DNA of 64,000 bases. Origin: Gordionus sp. m RMFG-2023 (taxonomy: Eukaryota; Nematomorpha; Gordioida; Chordodea; Parachordodidae). Made by a program: the position numbers and the translations under genes. Shown in pieces: positions 10,793 through 22,543 of this stretch (position 1 is the stretch's first letter; each line of letters begins with the position of its first letter). The stretch is taken from assembly GCF_954871325.1 (NCBI RefSeq), contig NC_088777.1, positions 50,569,366 to 50,633,365 on the forward strand, written 5' to 3'. The notes beneath the pieces were generated by a model. It saw only the letters and a program-made list of their open reading frames with translations. It had not been told where the DNA came from and did not search any database.

Positions 10793-12680
10793 ACCAGAAG
10801 AAAAATACATATTTCTACAAATTAAATTTTATAAATAATTCATTATTGATTATACAAAAAAAAAATATATAATTAATTTTTTGATTTCAATCATTTCCTA
10901 TTTTTATATAAATAATATAATTTAAAAAAAAAAACCTATTCTGTTGATCGTCATTCATATTCTTCTTGATAAAGATTTAAATTGATTTTATAAATTTTAA
11001 AATATTTGAATTGAATTTAATTTTCACAGGTAAATAATCTATTGTAAAATGTAATGTTGTTTGATGTAGATAAATATTTTTCGAAATTGGTTAATTAATA
11101 ATATAAAATAAATATCTTCATTTCTAAATAATAAATCTTTTATGAATCCCGTTAAAATTTTTTTTTTAATTTAACTGTTAAAACGCTGTATTAATCCATT
11201 TAGAAACATTAAAAAATATAAATAGATTATTTTGCATTATGTTTACCTTTTTATAATTGGTCTATAAAGAATAAATGACACAAATAATTTTTATTTTTCT
11301 TCAAAGTTCAGAATTATATACTTTTTTAATAGTTCATTCAAAAAAAAAATCTAATTGAATTAGACTTGGACATTTTTATAATAAGTGATCTATTGTACTG
11401 GTATGTTTAAAAACTGTAATAGAGATCAGATAAAAATATTATTTCTGTTATCGGATCGAACCTTAAAAAAGTAAATCCGACCTATTAGGGCTCTACTATA
11501 GATTACCAATATCTTTGTTTGTACAATTATCGATTATACATATCGTTAACTTAGATTTAATGCATTTCAAAGTTGACATGCCGAAGCAAAATTTAGAAAT
11601 GTCTATCTGATATTCATTAATATATAAATGTATGTCAACATAAATAAAATTAATTATTTTTTACTGTAGGAAAGAAGAATCATAAAGAAGAATATAATCA
11701 TTTTTTTTTTATTATAGTTATATTTCCAATAAACTTTGAATATTACCCAATGATATCTTCAATTGGACAGGTTTTAAAAATATTATAACATATTAAAAAC
11801 GTTTCTTATAAATCATTCAATAGTGTAAGATTGATAATTAAGATGTCGGAGAAGATCTATTTCATATGATATTTTAAAAAAATCACTAAAAATGTGGGAA
11901 AATTTTTAAAATATACATCCAATTATAGGGACATTTACTAAAATAGAATTATAAATCGGTGTAGTATTTATAAACGTCTAGATATGAGCTAATTTATCAA
12001 AACGTTTAACTCAATAGTAAATACGAAAAATATTATGCAAGCCAAAATATTTTACTTATAGTTAAAATAAAGGTTTGTGCATTTATTAGCGAAACTCGTG
12101 GTTTATTTAATATATCTATGGCTGAAATCTTGATTTAACCGCTTTTAAAAATTGCCTCAAATAGGGCTGTTTAACAACAATAAATCTATGAATGCAATGC
12201 ATTAATACATATCATTTTTTGTCAACCTTACCATGGATATATGTATACTTTAAAATAATTTAGTTAGTTTCTTGCATCTACGAAATAAACTATAATAACG
12301 ATTTATATTTCATAAAGTTAGATATATTTTATGACATGTTTAATTTAATAAATAAATATAACCTAAACTATAAAAATAAAAAATAAAATAGGCAACTGGT
12401 AGAACCTCGTTATTTTGGATAAAAAGTGTCATCAATAGAATACATAGATAAAATATCAATTAAATTATCTTTTATTGATAACAACAAAAAAAAACATGGC
12501 AAAATACACATTAGAATAAATATATAATTAAATATATATAATAAAAGAGTGAAATATAGAATTATAACTATTATTATATTTACGACAACTATAAATCGAC
12601 AATTAAATATTTGCAGAATTTTAAATACAAAAAGTATTTATTGTCGAGTCAAATAATAAATACAAATAAAACTGTTTTTA
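10793..12680. other. Intergenic; degenerate MITE-like block around 11160-11515
   Basis: AT-rich. The part at 11160-11515 has CGGATCGAACC and a final GGGCTCTAC reminiscent of hAT-like MITE ends, and it resembles a block at 14590-14945 upstream of copy C, so both may descend from one duplicated flank. From about 12470 the sequence resembles the downstream flanks of copies B and D. No gene is seen. Confidence 0.4.
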
Positions 12681-12686
12681 ATATTA

Positions 12687-13952
12687 TTATTTGTTAAAAA
12701 TTTTAGCGAATTTTTTCAACACAATATTAATATTTAAAATATAAGGTTTAAGGGTACGATATACATATAACCTATAATTTTTATTAAATAAAAAATTAAC
12801 ATAAAATGCTAAACTTACAAATAAAAATTCTAATAAATATGAATTTGACCAGCTTGTGTTCAAGGCATCCGAACTTAAGCGATTATGAGCTACTGCCGCG
12901 AATATATAATAAACTGCACTGGGTAACATAAAACACGTGAATTGAATTATAAATAGTATATTAGTTTTTAATTTTCGATTAATATCTTGTTTTCTGGTTT
13001 TCATTATCGTTAAGCTTTCTTTCAGATTCTCCAGATTCCTATGCGGGTAGTCAGAATTGGATATAGTTAATGAACTAGTTTGATTTTGCAGATAAATCAT
13101 TGATTTTTTCTTTCCCAAAGCATTATTTAATGTAGAATTTACAATAGAGTTTTTGTAGCTTGAGATTTCTATAAGAGTGAAACGACTATTAGCAATTTTC
13201 CTCCTTTTCTTAATGATCAATATATGCAAAGTAATAATTAAGATAAAAGGGACAATTTTTACTGCAAATACTCTTAATACTAGAAATGTCGTCCATGTAT
13301 TACTTATCCAAATGTTTGTTGGATTAAAATATCCTCTAGTATATATTTTGTCAACCGTATATGAAGAATTATTCGTTTTATTTTGTAGGCAATGAACAAC
13401 GGTCAACTTATACCAAGCACCAAGGGGCATACACCAAATTATGGAATAAATGAAGACCAATACCAACCCCAAATTCGCTCTCTTCGCGTTGCAATAAATT
13501 TTATATTTATAAGGATATGTGACTGCTATATATTGGTCTATAGCAAACAATAAAGATATCAAAAAGCTATATATCAGAAATGTCTTTACTAACGGAATGT
13601 GAAAATGAATGACATATCTTTGCCAAATTCTAATAAACCATAATTTTTTTCCAAAGTGATATACATATGAATCAAGTATAGGCCATCCTATCATTAATAA
13701 GCAACTAATTGTATTAACTATATACAAAGTTTTCACTAAAATACTATCGATGCCTTTTTCACATTTATTTCCGATTATTTTGAACGAATTATTTGACTCT
13801 AATTTTGAAACTAAGAGACCCATTATATTTCCAAACACTCCTATAATTAATACAAGAGGAGTAATGTAGAGATATATTATCAGGGAAATGTATGTTAAGG
13901 GTTTATAATTGAATTCCGAACATTTAGGTAATTCCATAGACGAAAAATTCAT
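12687..13952 (-). CDS. Class A (rhodopsin-like) GPCR, intact copy C
   Basis: An uninterrupted 421-residue frame with no intron, starting MNFSSMELPKC; the same start occurs in copies B and D. The short N terminus has an N-glycosylation site (NFS) and one cysteine. Visible helices are TM1 with GVFGNIMGLLVS (the class A GN), TM2 ending GWPILDSYVYHFG, TM3 ending FAIDQYIAVTYPYKYK, and TM4 with WCMPLGAWY. Then follow ECL2 with one cysteine (VVHCLQ), TM5, a third loop of about 85 residues, TM6 with CFMLP, and TM7 with FYVNFLFNKNYR followed by a basic tail. The layout is like peptide receptors of the FMRFamide type, so a plasma-membrane neuropeptide or sensory receptor is inferred; the ligand is unknown. 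Oddities are Gln for the DRY Arg, no cysteine at the usual top of TM3, Met for the CWxP tryptophan, and no NPxxY in TM7. Confidence 0.9.
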   Translation of the reverse strand: MNFSSMELPKCSEFNYKPLTYISLIIYLYITPLVLIIGVFGNIMGLLVSKLESNNSFKIIGNKCEKGIDSILVKTLYIVNTISCLLMIGWPILDSYVYHFGKKLWFIRIWQRYVIHFHIPLVKTFLIYSFLISLLFAIDQYIAVTYPYKYKIYCNAKRANLGLVLVFIYSIIWCMPLGAWYKLTVVHCLQNKTNNSSYTVDKIYTRGYFNPTNIWISNTWTTFLVLRVFAVKIVPFILIITLHILIIKKRRKIANSRFTLIEISSYKNSIVNSTLNNALGKKKSMIYLQNQTSSLTISNSDYPHRNLENLKESLTIMKTRKQDINRKLKTNILFIIQFTCFMLPSAVYYIFAAVAHNRLSSDALNTSWSNSYLLEFLFVSLAFYVNFLFNKNYRLYVYRTLKPYILNINIVLKKFAKIFNK

Positions 13953-13989
13953 AATAATATACGTTAAATTGAGTATTCCTTTAAAATTG

Positions 13990-15779
13990 CAATAAGAAAT
14001 TTTATAAAGATAGATAAAATTTTTTTTAATGAATATATTGTATTTAGATAATTTCTTACCATTAGAATAATATAATTTGATGAAGAATCCTATAATTAAG
14101 TTTTATGAAAATACAATTTTTCTATATTATATATTTTTTTTTAACTTGATTTAAAAAAAAAAATAGTTTGGGTGGTTTCAAATTCTTCGACGAATTATCT
14201 AATAATTTTTGAAAAATATATTAATGCTCTACGTCATTCTTATTCTTCTAGCCAAAGATTAAATCTTAACAATAAATGATTCATTCTAAATAATTATATT
14301 TGACTAGAATTTAACGCAGGAAATAATATATTACAATATATATACGTACGCAAATATATTTCGAAAGATTAATTAATAATATATAAAAAAAATAATATGA
14401 TTTCTGTTAAAACATATTTACCCCTTTAGAAACCTTGAAGATAATATCATCCATTCTTCCATATATTTTTTGATGAATTCACTTATATTTAATATATAAA
14501 ATCAACTAGTAATTAGTAAGAAAATTCATTATTAATTAAAAATTGATGATTCGTTTTATATATTATTTCATAGTTCTGTTGCTCCAATATCCAAACTTGA
14601 ATATTCGGATTTTAAATATAAAATATATTTTGGCCAGAACAGTAAGGACCTCAATATTATTTTTAATTATTTTGTTTTTATACGAATATTCTTTTAAAAT
14701 ATAAAACAAAATTTTTATTACTTTTTTTGATTAAATAGGGTTTAAAATTTTTCCGCTTTCGTTAAAATATCATAAAATTCCTATTGGATCTATTTCTGAA
14801 GTAAAATATTGGATAGTATCGAAATCAGATCATTAAAAAAATACTCGAATTGGATGGGTCATTCTAACATTTTTGACATTGTATCGGATCGGGTCCTACC
14901 TGGAGAAAATAAATTATGTGAAAACTCTAATACATATAATATAGCTTTATATGCACAGTTAACATTTACATATGATATTTAAACCTTTATACATAAAGCA
15001 TATAAAAGTTGAAGATAATGTTGCTTATAAATATCTATCTGTATAAATCATTAATAATTATATAAATATACGCTTTCATTTATTTTGTTTTACTAAGAAG
15101 GGTTACAATTTGATAAAAAAATTTTCATTTGAGTTGATTTTAAATGAAACTAATTTTCCAATTTTCAATTATAAAAACTGCTGAGACTTGTAAAATTAAT
15201 GTTAGTTTTTGAATTGATAAAACTAAAATCACTAAAAAATTGAGAACATTATTTATATATCCATAAAAATTTATAAAGTAAAATGGATAGTGTGACGAAG
15301 AGAGTATTAATACATATATTTCAATTGAGTTTTGAAAAAAATGCTGGCTGGCAGGATACGCTGATACTAATTTATCTAATATTTTTTAAAGTATCTTATA
15401 TCGGAAGCATTTATATCCTAACCTAATAGTTTTTTAATTTGTTAATTTAATATATAAATGAAACATAATCATTTAATCAAACATATTAATCTTTTAAATT
15501 ATAAATTAATAATTTAACACCCAAAGTTTTTATTCGCACAACTGTCATAATCTTTTTGTTAATATCTCATATTCTTTACTAATCAAAAACTTAGGTATTT
15601 AACAAAATATAATAGAAGACGGACACCGTGATTATACAATAAAATCATGAAGAATAAAATATAGATGAATAAATAAAATTATGCATGTGAATTAAGCATG
15701 TGAACTTAGCGGAAAATATTCAGAAGGACCAACATCAAAACAGTCATAATAAAATTATAGCAACATGCACACATATCTC
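13990..15779. other. Intergenic; shared receptor flank, then AT-rich DNA
   Basis: 13990-14440 is the shared upstream flank described for copy B. 14590-14945 carries TATCGGATCGGGTCCTACCT and looks like a decayed hAT-type MITE end, similar to 11460-11515. No coding sequence is seen. Confidence 0.4.
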
Positions 15780-16460
15780 GTCAATCTTTGATTTCAGTCA
15801 TGTTACTATCTTTGCACTTTTATAATGGCTATAAATAAGTAACTACTAGTGCCAACGATATCCTGTTTAGAAAATATATAGGCCCAAATTAAGGAATAAA
15901 TAATAAAGCAAATTTTAAAATCTGTTCTTTGCTATTTTTCGATTTTGGTAATTTGCCAAATTTTCCCTTTTCGCTCATAATTCATGTTACGGTCAATTCC
16001 ATCGGTACCCGGTTTGCAGATCAATTAAATGGCTACTCAATGGTATATTAATCAGAATTCGCCTCAAATCATTTCGCCAACTTCTGGCTTTTTTACACGT
16101 TTATAATGCCTTAACTCAGTAACGGTTGCTGTTACTAATATCCGATTGAGATTAAGGTATAAAGGAATCACTAAATAAAGGCGTAGGTTTCAGAATGTTA
16201 TTCTTAGTTATTTACAATATTTGCTAAATACCAACCTATTTTTATTTTTACAAATAATTAATTTCGCCGGTGTCCCGTTTTAAAATCAATTAGGCCACAC
16301 AATAGTAGTACAGGTTTTTGAAATTTATCCAACTTCGAAATTACACTTTTCATATTTTGCTAATTACTCGCTAATCTTTGATTCTCGTCTGGGTTGAAGA
16401 TCATTTGCCAAATATGCATATGTTTCAAAATTTGATCTTCTAGTCGTTTTACCAACTTCA
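15780..16460. repeat. Old tandem repeat, about 300-bp units
   Basis: Two diverged units can be aligned. TTTATAATGGCTATAAATAA with later GATATCC matches TTTATAATGCC...AATATCC. A block with CGGTACCCGGTTTGCAGATC matches CGGTGTCCCGTTTTAAAATC, each followed by AATTA. Then GGCTACTCAATGGTA matches GGCCACACAATAGTA. Identity is low and the borders are not certain. No protein is encoded. Confidence 0.45.
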
Positions 16461-16899
16461 CGGACCTATTTATATTATCAAGTAATATTAATAATAGTGA
16501 TACATTATAATATTAGTTTTGGAAGTCAACAGTTAGGTTCAGACCATTCTAAACCGATTAAAAACAAGTAGATCTAGGTTCAAAGAAGGGTCTAATCCGA
16601 GAAAATAAAAATATGTGTGTATATAGTAGATTGCACCTAATTAACGAGAACCGATTCGAGAAATTTATAAATCAAAACCAGGTTTACCTTAAAAAATATT
16701 ATATTTTCCAAAATTCAAATCCGCTTATGGATTTGTAAATTCAAATATAATTATTAGTGTCGCGATTAAATATCGGGTCAGTTAAATATAAGATATTTGA
16801 GAGTAAGTGTTATATTTTAATATCTTATATATTTTATGGTTATGTTATTTGAATAGTATAATATTATAACTTTCCTACATTTAATATTATATTATGGAG

Positions 16900-18890
16900 G
16901 TTAATTTAATTGCATAATACTAGAAGTAAATATACCGATTGTTTTGACTATAAAAAATGGCGAGGAAAAAAAAAATGCGAATTTCGGTCAAGTTTAATAA
17001 TATATAGAATTTGTTTAGAAATTATGGATAAAATAATATTAAATGATTTTAAAAAAGATGAGTGTTCTAATGACGATTATATTGACTACATAAAATACAT
17101 ATTGAACGTTAAAAACATTCCTCAAACTGACGCCTATTAGAAAAAATTATTTATAGCCTATGGAGGAATAAATATTGTAACTGATTTAAAAAAAATTACT
17201 CTTTCCAAGAAAAATTAATGATGTAGTATGGGCAGATCTAAATAAAATTGCAAAACAACTCTATAAAGATGAAAAAACTGTTCTGGTATCTAGAATTGAT
17301 TTCATTAGATTAAGTCGCTGACCTACAGAATCTGTTTTGAGTTATTTGAAAACTATAAAGGAGCTAGCCCGAAGATGTGAATTTGAACTAAGAATTCGCC
17401 ATCAATTAATCGCTGGCCTAAAGATGTCACAACTAGATAAGAACTACGTTTAAGATACCCAGACATTAAAGACGAAGACCAACCGTTAAGCTTAAAAAAG
17501 TTGTAGAAATGGCTTTAGCAATGGAACGGGCCGGGCCGACTTAGAAATAAATAATACTACAAAAATGATTTATAAAATCAAAGAGACGACAAAATATAAT
17601 GATAATAATAAACGATTAAATCAAAATGATAATAATAATCGACATTAGTGATCTGCATCGGGCCTAATTTTTCAAGCCCGGCCCGAAACCCCGGCCCGAA
17701 TTTATTTAAATATAGAAATTAATCTTTATAATTACTCAAAATAAAAAGACATATGTTGTAGGTCGTTTAGTTTCAATAAATAAAATCAAATATTTTTATT
17801 TTACATAAAAAATTCAATATAAAATTGATAAATTGATATATATTTAAAAATATTTCCAAAGTCCGACCCGACCCGGTCCAAATTTTTTTTTTAAATATTA
17901 GGCCCGGCCCGAACCCGATTATTTTAATAGAATTAGGCCCGAGTCCGGCCCGGAACCCGTTTGGGCAGGGCCGGACTCGGGCCGGGTGCGGGCCGGGCCT
18001 AACTTTGCACATCTCTAAACGACATGATAATGATAATCGGCACTATCAAAATGATAATAAAACATACATAAAAAGAGAACCAATGCAAGTTTACAATAAC
18101 TACCACACAAATAATAATACAAGAAAACCGTGCTATATTTGTAATCGTTTTCCTGTAATTAGAAATTGTCCAGCGTACGGAAAAACGTGCAACATATGTA
18201 ATAAATCTAACCACTTTGCCGTGTGTTGTAAAACTAGAGGAAAGATTTACGGTACAAATTACAATAGTAATGAAGACGATTCAGATTTCTCAATAAGAAA
18301 GGTCTACAGATATGGACAGCACCCAACAATTACGGTATTAATAAACAACCACGAAATTAAAATGGAATATGATACAGGTTCAGTAGTAACCATCATTAAT
18401 GCAACAATATGGAATAAAATTGGGAGGCCAAAACTTAGAATGACTAGAGCTCCAACTACGAAACAATACAATAAAATTTAAGGGGCGAAGCTTATTTAGA
18501 TGATAAAATAAAATGGCTTCCGTATTAGTTACAAAAACGAATGATGGGGAATAAATGAAGTATTACTTACGTATAGAAATTCCGAACACTCCTCAACGGG
18601 GCAAATACCAGCAAAGCTATTTATGGGGAGTAGATTAAATACATTATTGGACTGGGTCAAACCTTCAATTACTGAAAAATTAAAAACTTCTGTAGTGATA
18701 CCTGATCAGTTAAACAAAGGCGTACATAGATATTTTGGAGAAAAAGATTTAATTTGGATAAAAAACCCAATTGAAAAGGTATGACATGAAGGTAAGATAG
18801 TAAGCCAACAAGCTAAATTCTCTTATAACATAGATGAAAAAGGTTAAATCGTACGTAAACACGCCGACCAACTACGGGGGGAAGGGAGCT
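16900..18890 (+). mobile_element. Ty3/gypsy-like LTR retroelement fossil (broken)
   Basis: Recognisable parts in order are a gag-like region (about 16910-17560), a nucleocapsid-type stretch with CCHC-like knuckles (around 18130-18235), an aspartic-protease-like part with a DTGS motif (around 18370), and an integrase-terminal-like part (about 18700-18880). A purine-rich tract at about 18876-18889 is where the 3' LTR would be expected to begin. I did not find a convincing pair of LTRs. The element is clearly broken in several places and old. A hAT MITE (17646-18017) has inserted into it. Confidence 0.65.
17646..18017. mobile_element. Non-autonomous hAT MITE with target-site duplication
   Basis: The left end reads TAGTGATCTGCA and the right end, reverse-complemented, TAGAGATGTGCA. 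The element is bounded by 8-base direct repeats ATCGACAT (17638-17645) and AACGACAT (18018-18025), seven of eight identical, as expected for hAT. Inside each end are many GGGCCGGGCC/CCCGAA subrepeats around an AT-rich core. There is no open frame for a transposase. The terminal motif resembles the right end of the hAT transposase relic near 28050 (AGGACTGCAAAG), so that family may have mobilised it. It sits inside the LTR fossil at 16900-18890. Related, more decayed copies lie at 33175-33467, 51043-51140, 56888-57216 and 60346-60758. Confidence 0.85.
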
Positions 18891-19480
18891 AATTTCTAGT
18901 TGAAAATACAAACATCTAATTCCAATTATAACAGCTTCTCTCTCTTTTGTTTTTAATAGTCATTTTTTTTATTATAAATCATTAGATTGAAAAATGTTAT
19001 AGCTCTAGAAATGGGTAGCTAGGATTTTGAATTCAAGATCATTAAAATTCTATTATATAATTTAATATCTTTTTATTAACCTGTGATTTTAAAAATTAAT
19101 TATATTTGTTAAATTTAGTTGGCAATTTTTTTTTTTTTTTGCTATTTAAATTAGCTTAATATTTTGCTTCACGACTTACTACTAGATTCTATTTTTTGTT
19201 CTGAAATATCGTACCCACTTATTCTCAGAAATTTTTCGCAGGAGCACAATATCAACACATAAAAATCATATTTTAATAAAACCATCAATAATGATATATG
19301 GCAGAATACACATTTGAAATAAATATTTAATTAAAGTATAATAATAGAAAATAAAGTAAAATAAATCATAGTTTAATATTTACATTTAAGACAATTACGA
19401 CAAGAATTAAACAAGAAATTACAGAATTTGAATGAAAAATTATTTTAACATAAAAACATAATAAAAAAAACTATTATAAA
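18891..19480. other. Intergenic; downstream flank of receptor copy D
   Basis: From about 19260 the sequence resembles the downstream flanks of copies B and C (GGCAGAATACACATTTGAAA against GGCAAAATACACATTAGAA). Nothing else is recognised. Confidence 0.45.
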
Positions 19481-19481
19481 A

Positions 19482-20672
19482 TTATTGTTTCTTAAATATA
19501 TTTGCAACTTTTTGCAGAGTTATTTTAATATTTGATAAGTGAGGCTTAATAGTACGTAATACATATACCCTATAATTTTTGTTAAATAAAAGATTAACGT
19601 AAAAGGTTAAGCTCACAAATAAAAATTCTAAAAAAAATGTAATAGACCAAATTGTGTTCAAAGCATTCGAACTTAAGCCACTTTGATGCACTGCCGCGAT
19701 TATATAATAAATAGCGCTAGGAAGCATAAAACATGCGAATTGTATTATAAATAGTATATTCGTTTTTAATTTTCGATCAATATCTAGTTTTCTCTCTATC
19801 ATCTTTAAATTTTCTCCTAGATTCTCTTGATTATTAGTTGTGTTACAAGTAAAAGAATTAGAATCTATACGATTTTCGCACCTTGAGATTTCTACAGTAA
19901 AACGACTATTAAATATTTTTCTTCTTTTTTTGATGGTCACGCAATGCAAAGTTATTTCAACGAAAAATGGGATAATTTTACTTGCAAACACTCTTAATAT
20001 TAGATAACTCGTCCATATATTACTTTTCCATGTTATGACCGGGTAAAAAAAATCTCTAGTATATAATTCATTAAGCGTGCATGAAGAATTATCGATATTT
20101 TCTTTTAGGCAATGAATAACTGTCAATTTATACCAGCCTGCAATTGGCATGCACAAAATTAGGGAATAGATGAAGCATAATATCAACCCCCATTTCGCTG
20201 TTTTAGCGTTGCGATAAATTTTATATTTGTAAGGATGTGTTATGACTATAAATTGGTCTATAGCAAACAGTAAAGATATAAGGAAGTTATAATTCAAAAA
20301 TGTCGTTAGTAGAGGAATATGACATTGAATGACATACCTGTGCCAAATTAAATCAAACCATATCTTTTTCCCCAAGTGGAAAGCATACGAATCAAATATA
20401 GGCCAACCGATCATTAACAAACAATTAATTATGTTAACTATATAGAAAGTTTTTACCAATATACTATCAACACTTCTTTCATTTTTATTTTTCGTTACTT
20501 TGTAAGAATAATTTGACTCTAGGTGTGAGATTACGAAACCTATTCCATTTCCGATAATGCCTATAATTGATACAAAAGGGGTCAGTTTAAGATATATTAA
20601 CTGGGTAATGTATGATAATGATTTATCATCGAATTCCGAACATTTAGGTAATTCCATATGCGAAAAATTCAT
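19482..20672 (-). CDS. Class A (rhodopsin-like) GPCR, intact copy D
   Basis: An uninterrupted, intronless frame of 396 residues starting MNFSHMELPKC. TM1 carries GIIGNGIGFVIS, TM2 ends GWPIFDSYAFHLG, TM3 ends FAIDQFIVITHPYKYK, and TM4 has CMPIAGWY. ECL2 has cysteines in HCLKE and SSCTLNE, followed by TM5 (KIIPFFVEITLH), a third loop about 20 residues shorter than in copy C, TM6 (FACFMLPSAIYY) and TM7 (FYVNLLFNKNYR). It is the most diverged copy in the cluster. Unlike the others it has a cysteine at the top of TM3 (VIQCHIP), so a TM3-ECL2 disulfide could form. DRY is again DQF and TM7 lacks NPxxY. A peptide or sensory receptor at the cell surface is inferred from the overall fold only. Confidence 0.9.
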   Translation of the reverse strand: MNFSHMELPKCSEFDDKSLSYITQLIYLKLTPFVSIIGIIGNGIGFVISHLESNYSYKVTKNKNERSVDSILVKTFYIVNIINCLLMIGWPIFDSYAFHLGKKIWFDLIWHRYVIQCHIPLLTTFLNYNFLISLLFAIDQFIVITHPYKYKIYRNAKTAKWGLILCFIYSLILCMPIAGWYKLTVIHCLKENIDNSSCTLNELYTRDFFYPVITWKSNIWTSYLILRVFASKIIPFFVEITLHCVTIKKRRKIFNSRFTVEISRCENRIDSNSFTCNTTNNQENLGENLKMIERKLDIDRKLKTNILFIIQFACFMLPSAIYYIIAAVHQSGLSSNALNTIWSITFFLEFLFVSLTFYVNLLFNKNYRVYVLRTIKPHLSNIKITLQKVANIFKKQ

Positions 20673-21017
20673 TGTTTATATTAAATAAATTGGTTATTTC
20701 TTTAAATTGCAATAAATAGTTTTATACATTTTTTTTAAGAATTTACAATTGCATTTTGATAATGTTTTTAAGATAAGGAAAAAAAAATTAAATTTAAGGA
20801 AGAAAAAATCCTATATTCAAAAATTAAATCTTTATAATTAAATTTTATAATTATTTTTCATTAAAATAAAAATTCATTTATTACTAGAATTGAATTTTAC
20901 AGGAAATAATCTATTACAAAATATAATACTACGAAAATCAATTTTATTTGAATAATAAAATTAAATAAAAATTTGAAATTAATATCTTTATCTTATTTTA
21001 TTTTAAAATATCTAGTA

Positions 21018-21310
21018 TGAATCATAGATCTTCATGGGGTGGATTCGGCCCGCGACCAATACATGGCCAAAATATTATATTTTCTAGCGGGCTTGTGCCG
21101 GGCCTAAGCTTTAAATTTTTTTTTTAAATTTAGATTATTTAAAACAGCTGCTAACTTAAAATAATATTGGAAAATAATAATAAATTTCAGCATTGTAAAC
21201 AAAATGATTACCTAAATATAATCAATTTTTTTTTTATTAATTAAATATAATGTTACATTTTTAGGTATGGACTTGGGAAAAACTTATTCTGGGCTTGGGA
21301 CGGGCTATTA
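21018..21310. mobile_element. Decayed hAT-like MITE remnant
   Basis: GC-rich ends with GATTCGGCCCGCG and GTGCCGGGCCTAAGC on the left and GGGCTTGGGACGGGC on the right, around an AT-rich middle, have the style of the clean copy at 17646. The terminal bases are too worn to fix the borders, and no target duplication is visible. Confidence 0.4.
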
Positions 21311-22080
21311 AACATAAAAATACAACCTTAAACAATCACCTAAGAATATCAAGCGTGGCTGCACATAGCCTTAAATACCAATCATAACTTTTAATTTGAC
21401 AAATCCAAAATTATTATCCCATTAATTTAAATGATTTTAGTAGACTAATTAGGGAATCCATTAAAATTTCAAAAAGGCCAAATAGTTTTAATAGAGAAGA
21501 TTAGGTGATGTCATTGCTCTATTTATATATAATCTTCTTGTGGGTTTCGCCCTCCCCCATACTTCCCTTTAACAGGACTTCGGTCGCGTTTTATATTCTT
21601 GGTTTTATATTCTTGATCTTATATTCTTGGTTTTATATATTTTACAATTATTTAATAATATACATGTAATATATATATCGAAATAATATCTAACACAAAT
21701 GTAGAATCTAATTCAAAGCTTAATAACCCTTATAACCTATATATATAAAAAATATAAAAATAAAACCAAATATCATATTAGAAAAATATTTTTAAACTGA
21801 ACTGTCCCCTTGATTTTCAAAATTGAACATTAAATAAGTTGTTCTTTCTTTCCTTTCTTGGATCGGGAACAGTGCAGATCTCTAATTTCTAATATAATAT
21901 ATTTTTGATTCAAAAGATAATTTGATTAAAAAGATAATATTTTGGCTCAAGTTTATTTTCCTATTTTGGATGAATTTTCTTAAAAAATTTAAATAATTCG
22001 GATGTACGTCATTCTTAACGGGCATTAAATTAATTATATCAATAAATAATAATTCTAAATAATTTATATTTGACATCACG
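21311..22080. repeat. Intergenic with TTATATTCTTGGTTT triplet repeat
   Basis: At 21588-21645 the run TTATATTCTTGGTTT is repeated about three times with one GATC variant, after a short GC-richer stretch (GGGTTTCGCCCTCCCCC). This could be a retroelement end, but no partner copy is visible. The rest is AT-rich without a gene. Confidence 0.45.
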
Positions 22081-22081
22081 T

Positions 22082-22160
22082 CAATTTGGCGCCAAAAATT
22101 TAGCCCGGCGACAACTCAGCGCGTCGACAATTCGGCGATGCGTCCATTTGGGGCCTATCT
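22082..22160. repeat. GC-rich CGACAA(C/T)TC(A/G)GCG subrepeat block
   Basis: A sudden GC-rich island in AT-rich DNA with the internal repeats GCGACAACTCAGCGCG and TCGACAATTCGGCGATGCG, bounded by CAATTTGGCGCC and CATTTGGGGCC. It looks like one terminus of an unidentified DNA transposon or MITE. No matching second end was found nearby. Confidence 0.4.
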
Positions 22161-22538
22161 AATACAGTTGTAATTTATTAGTATAAAACATACGATTGAA
22201 TATCAAAAAAAATTAATTTATACAACAAATATTTATATGCTGATTTCTTTGGTGGATCAATTTACCATGTTATAAGATATGTTGATCCAAAAAAAATTCA
22301 AATTATTTTTTAGAAGTATAGGGAAGTCTCATGCTAGAAAGTTGAATTTTCCAATCATATCCAACGATCTTATTAATTTAGAAAATAGTTATTGACTTAA
22401 AAATAGTTTTTCCTTTAAGACTGACTCATTTTATAGATTTATTATTAAATCCTTAAAATAATTTTATTAATCATTTTAAATGTTTAGGCCATTTTTTTTA
22501 ATTATAAAATAATCAAAACGAATTAACGCCCAATTTTT
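22161..22538. other. AT-rich spacer
   Basis: Nothing recognisable between the GC-rich block and the 5' end of the RTE LINE. Confidence 0.5.
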
Positions 22539-22543
22539 GTATT

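Noticed and set aside
17773-18012. Minus-strand open frame rich in Gly, Pro and Arg
   Set aside because: It is produced by the GGGCC subrepeats of the hAT MITE.
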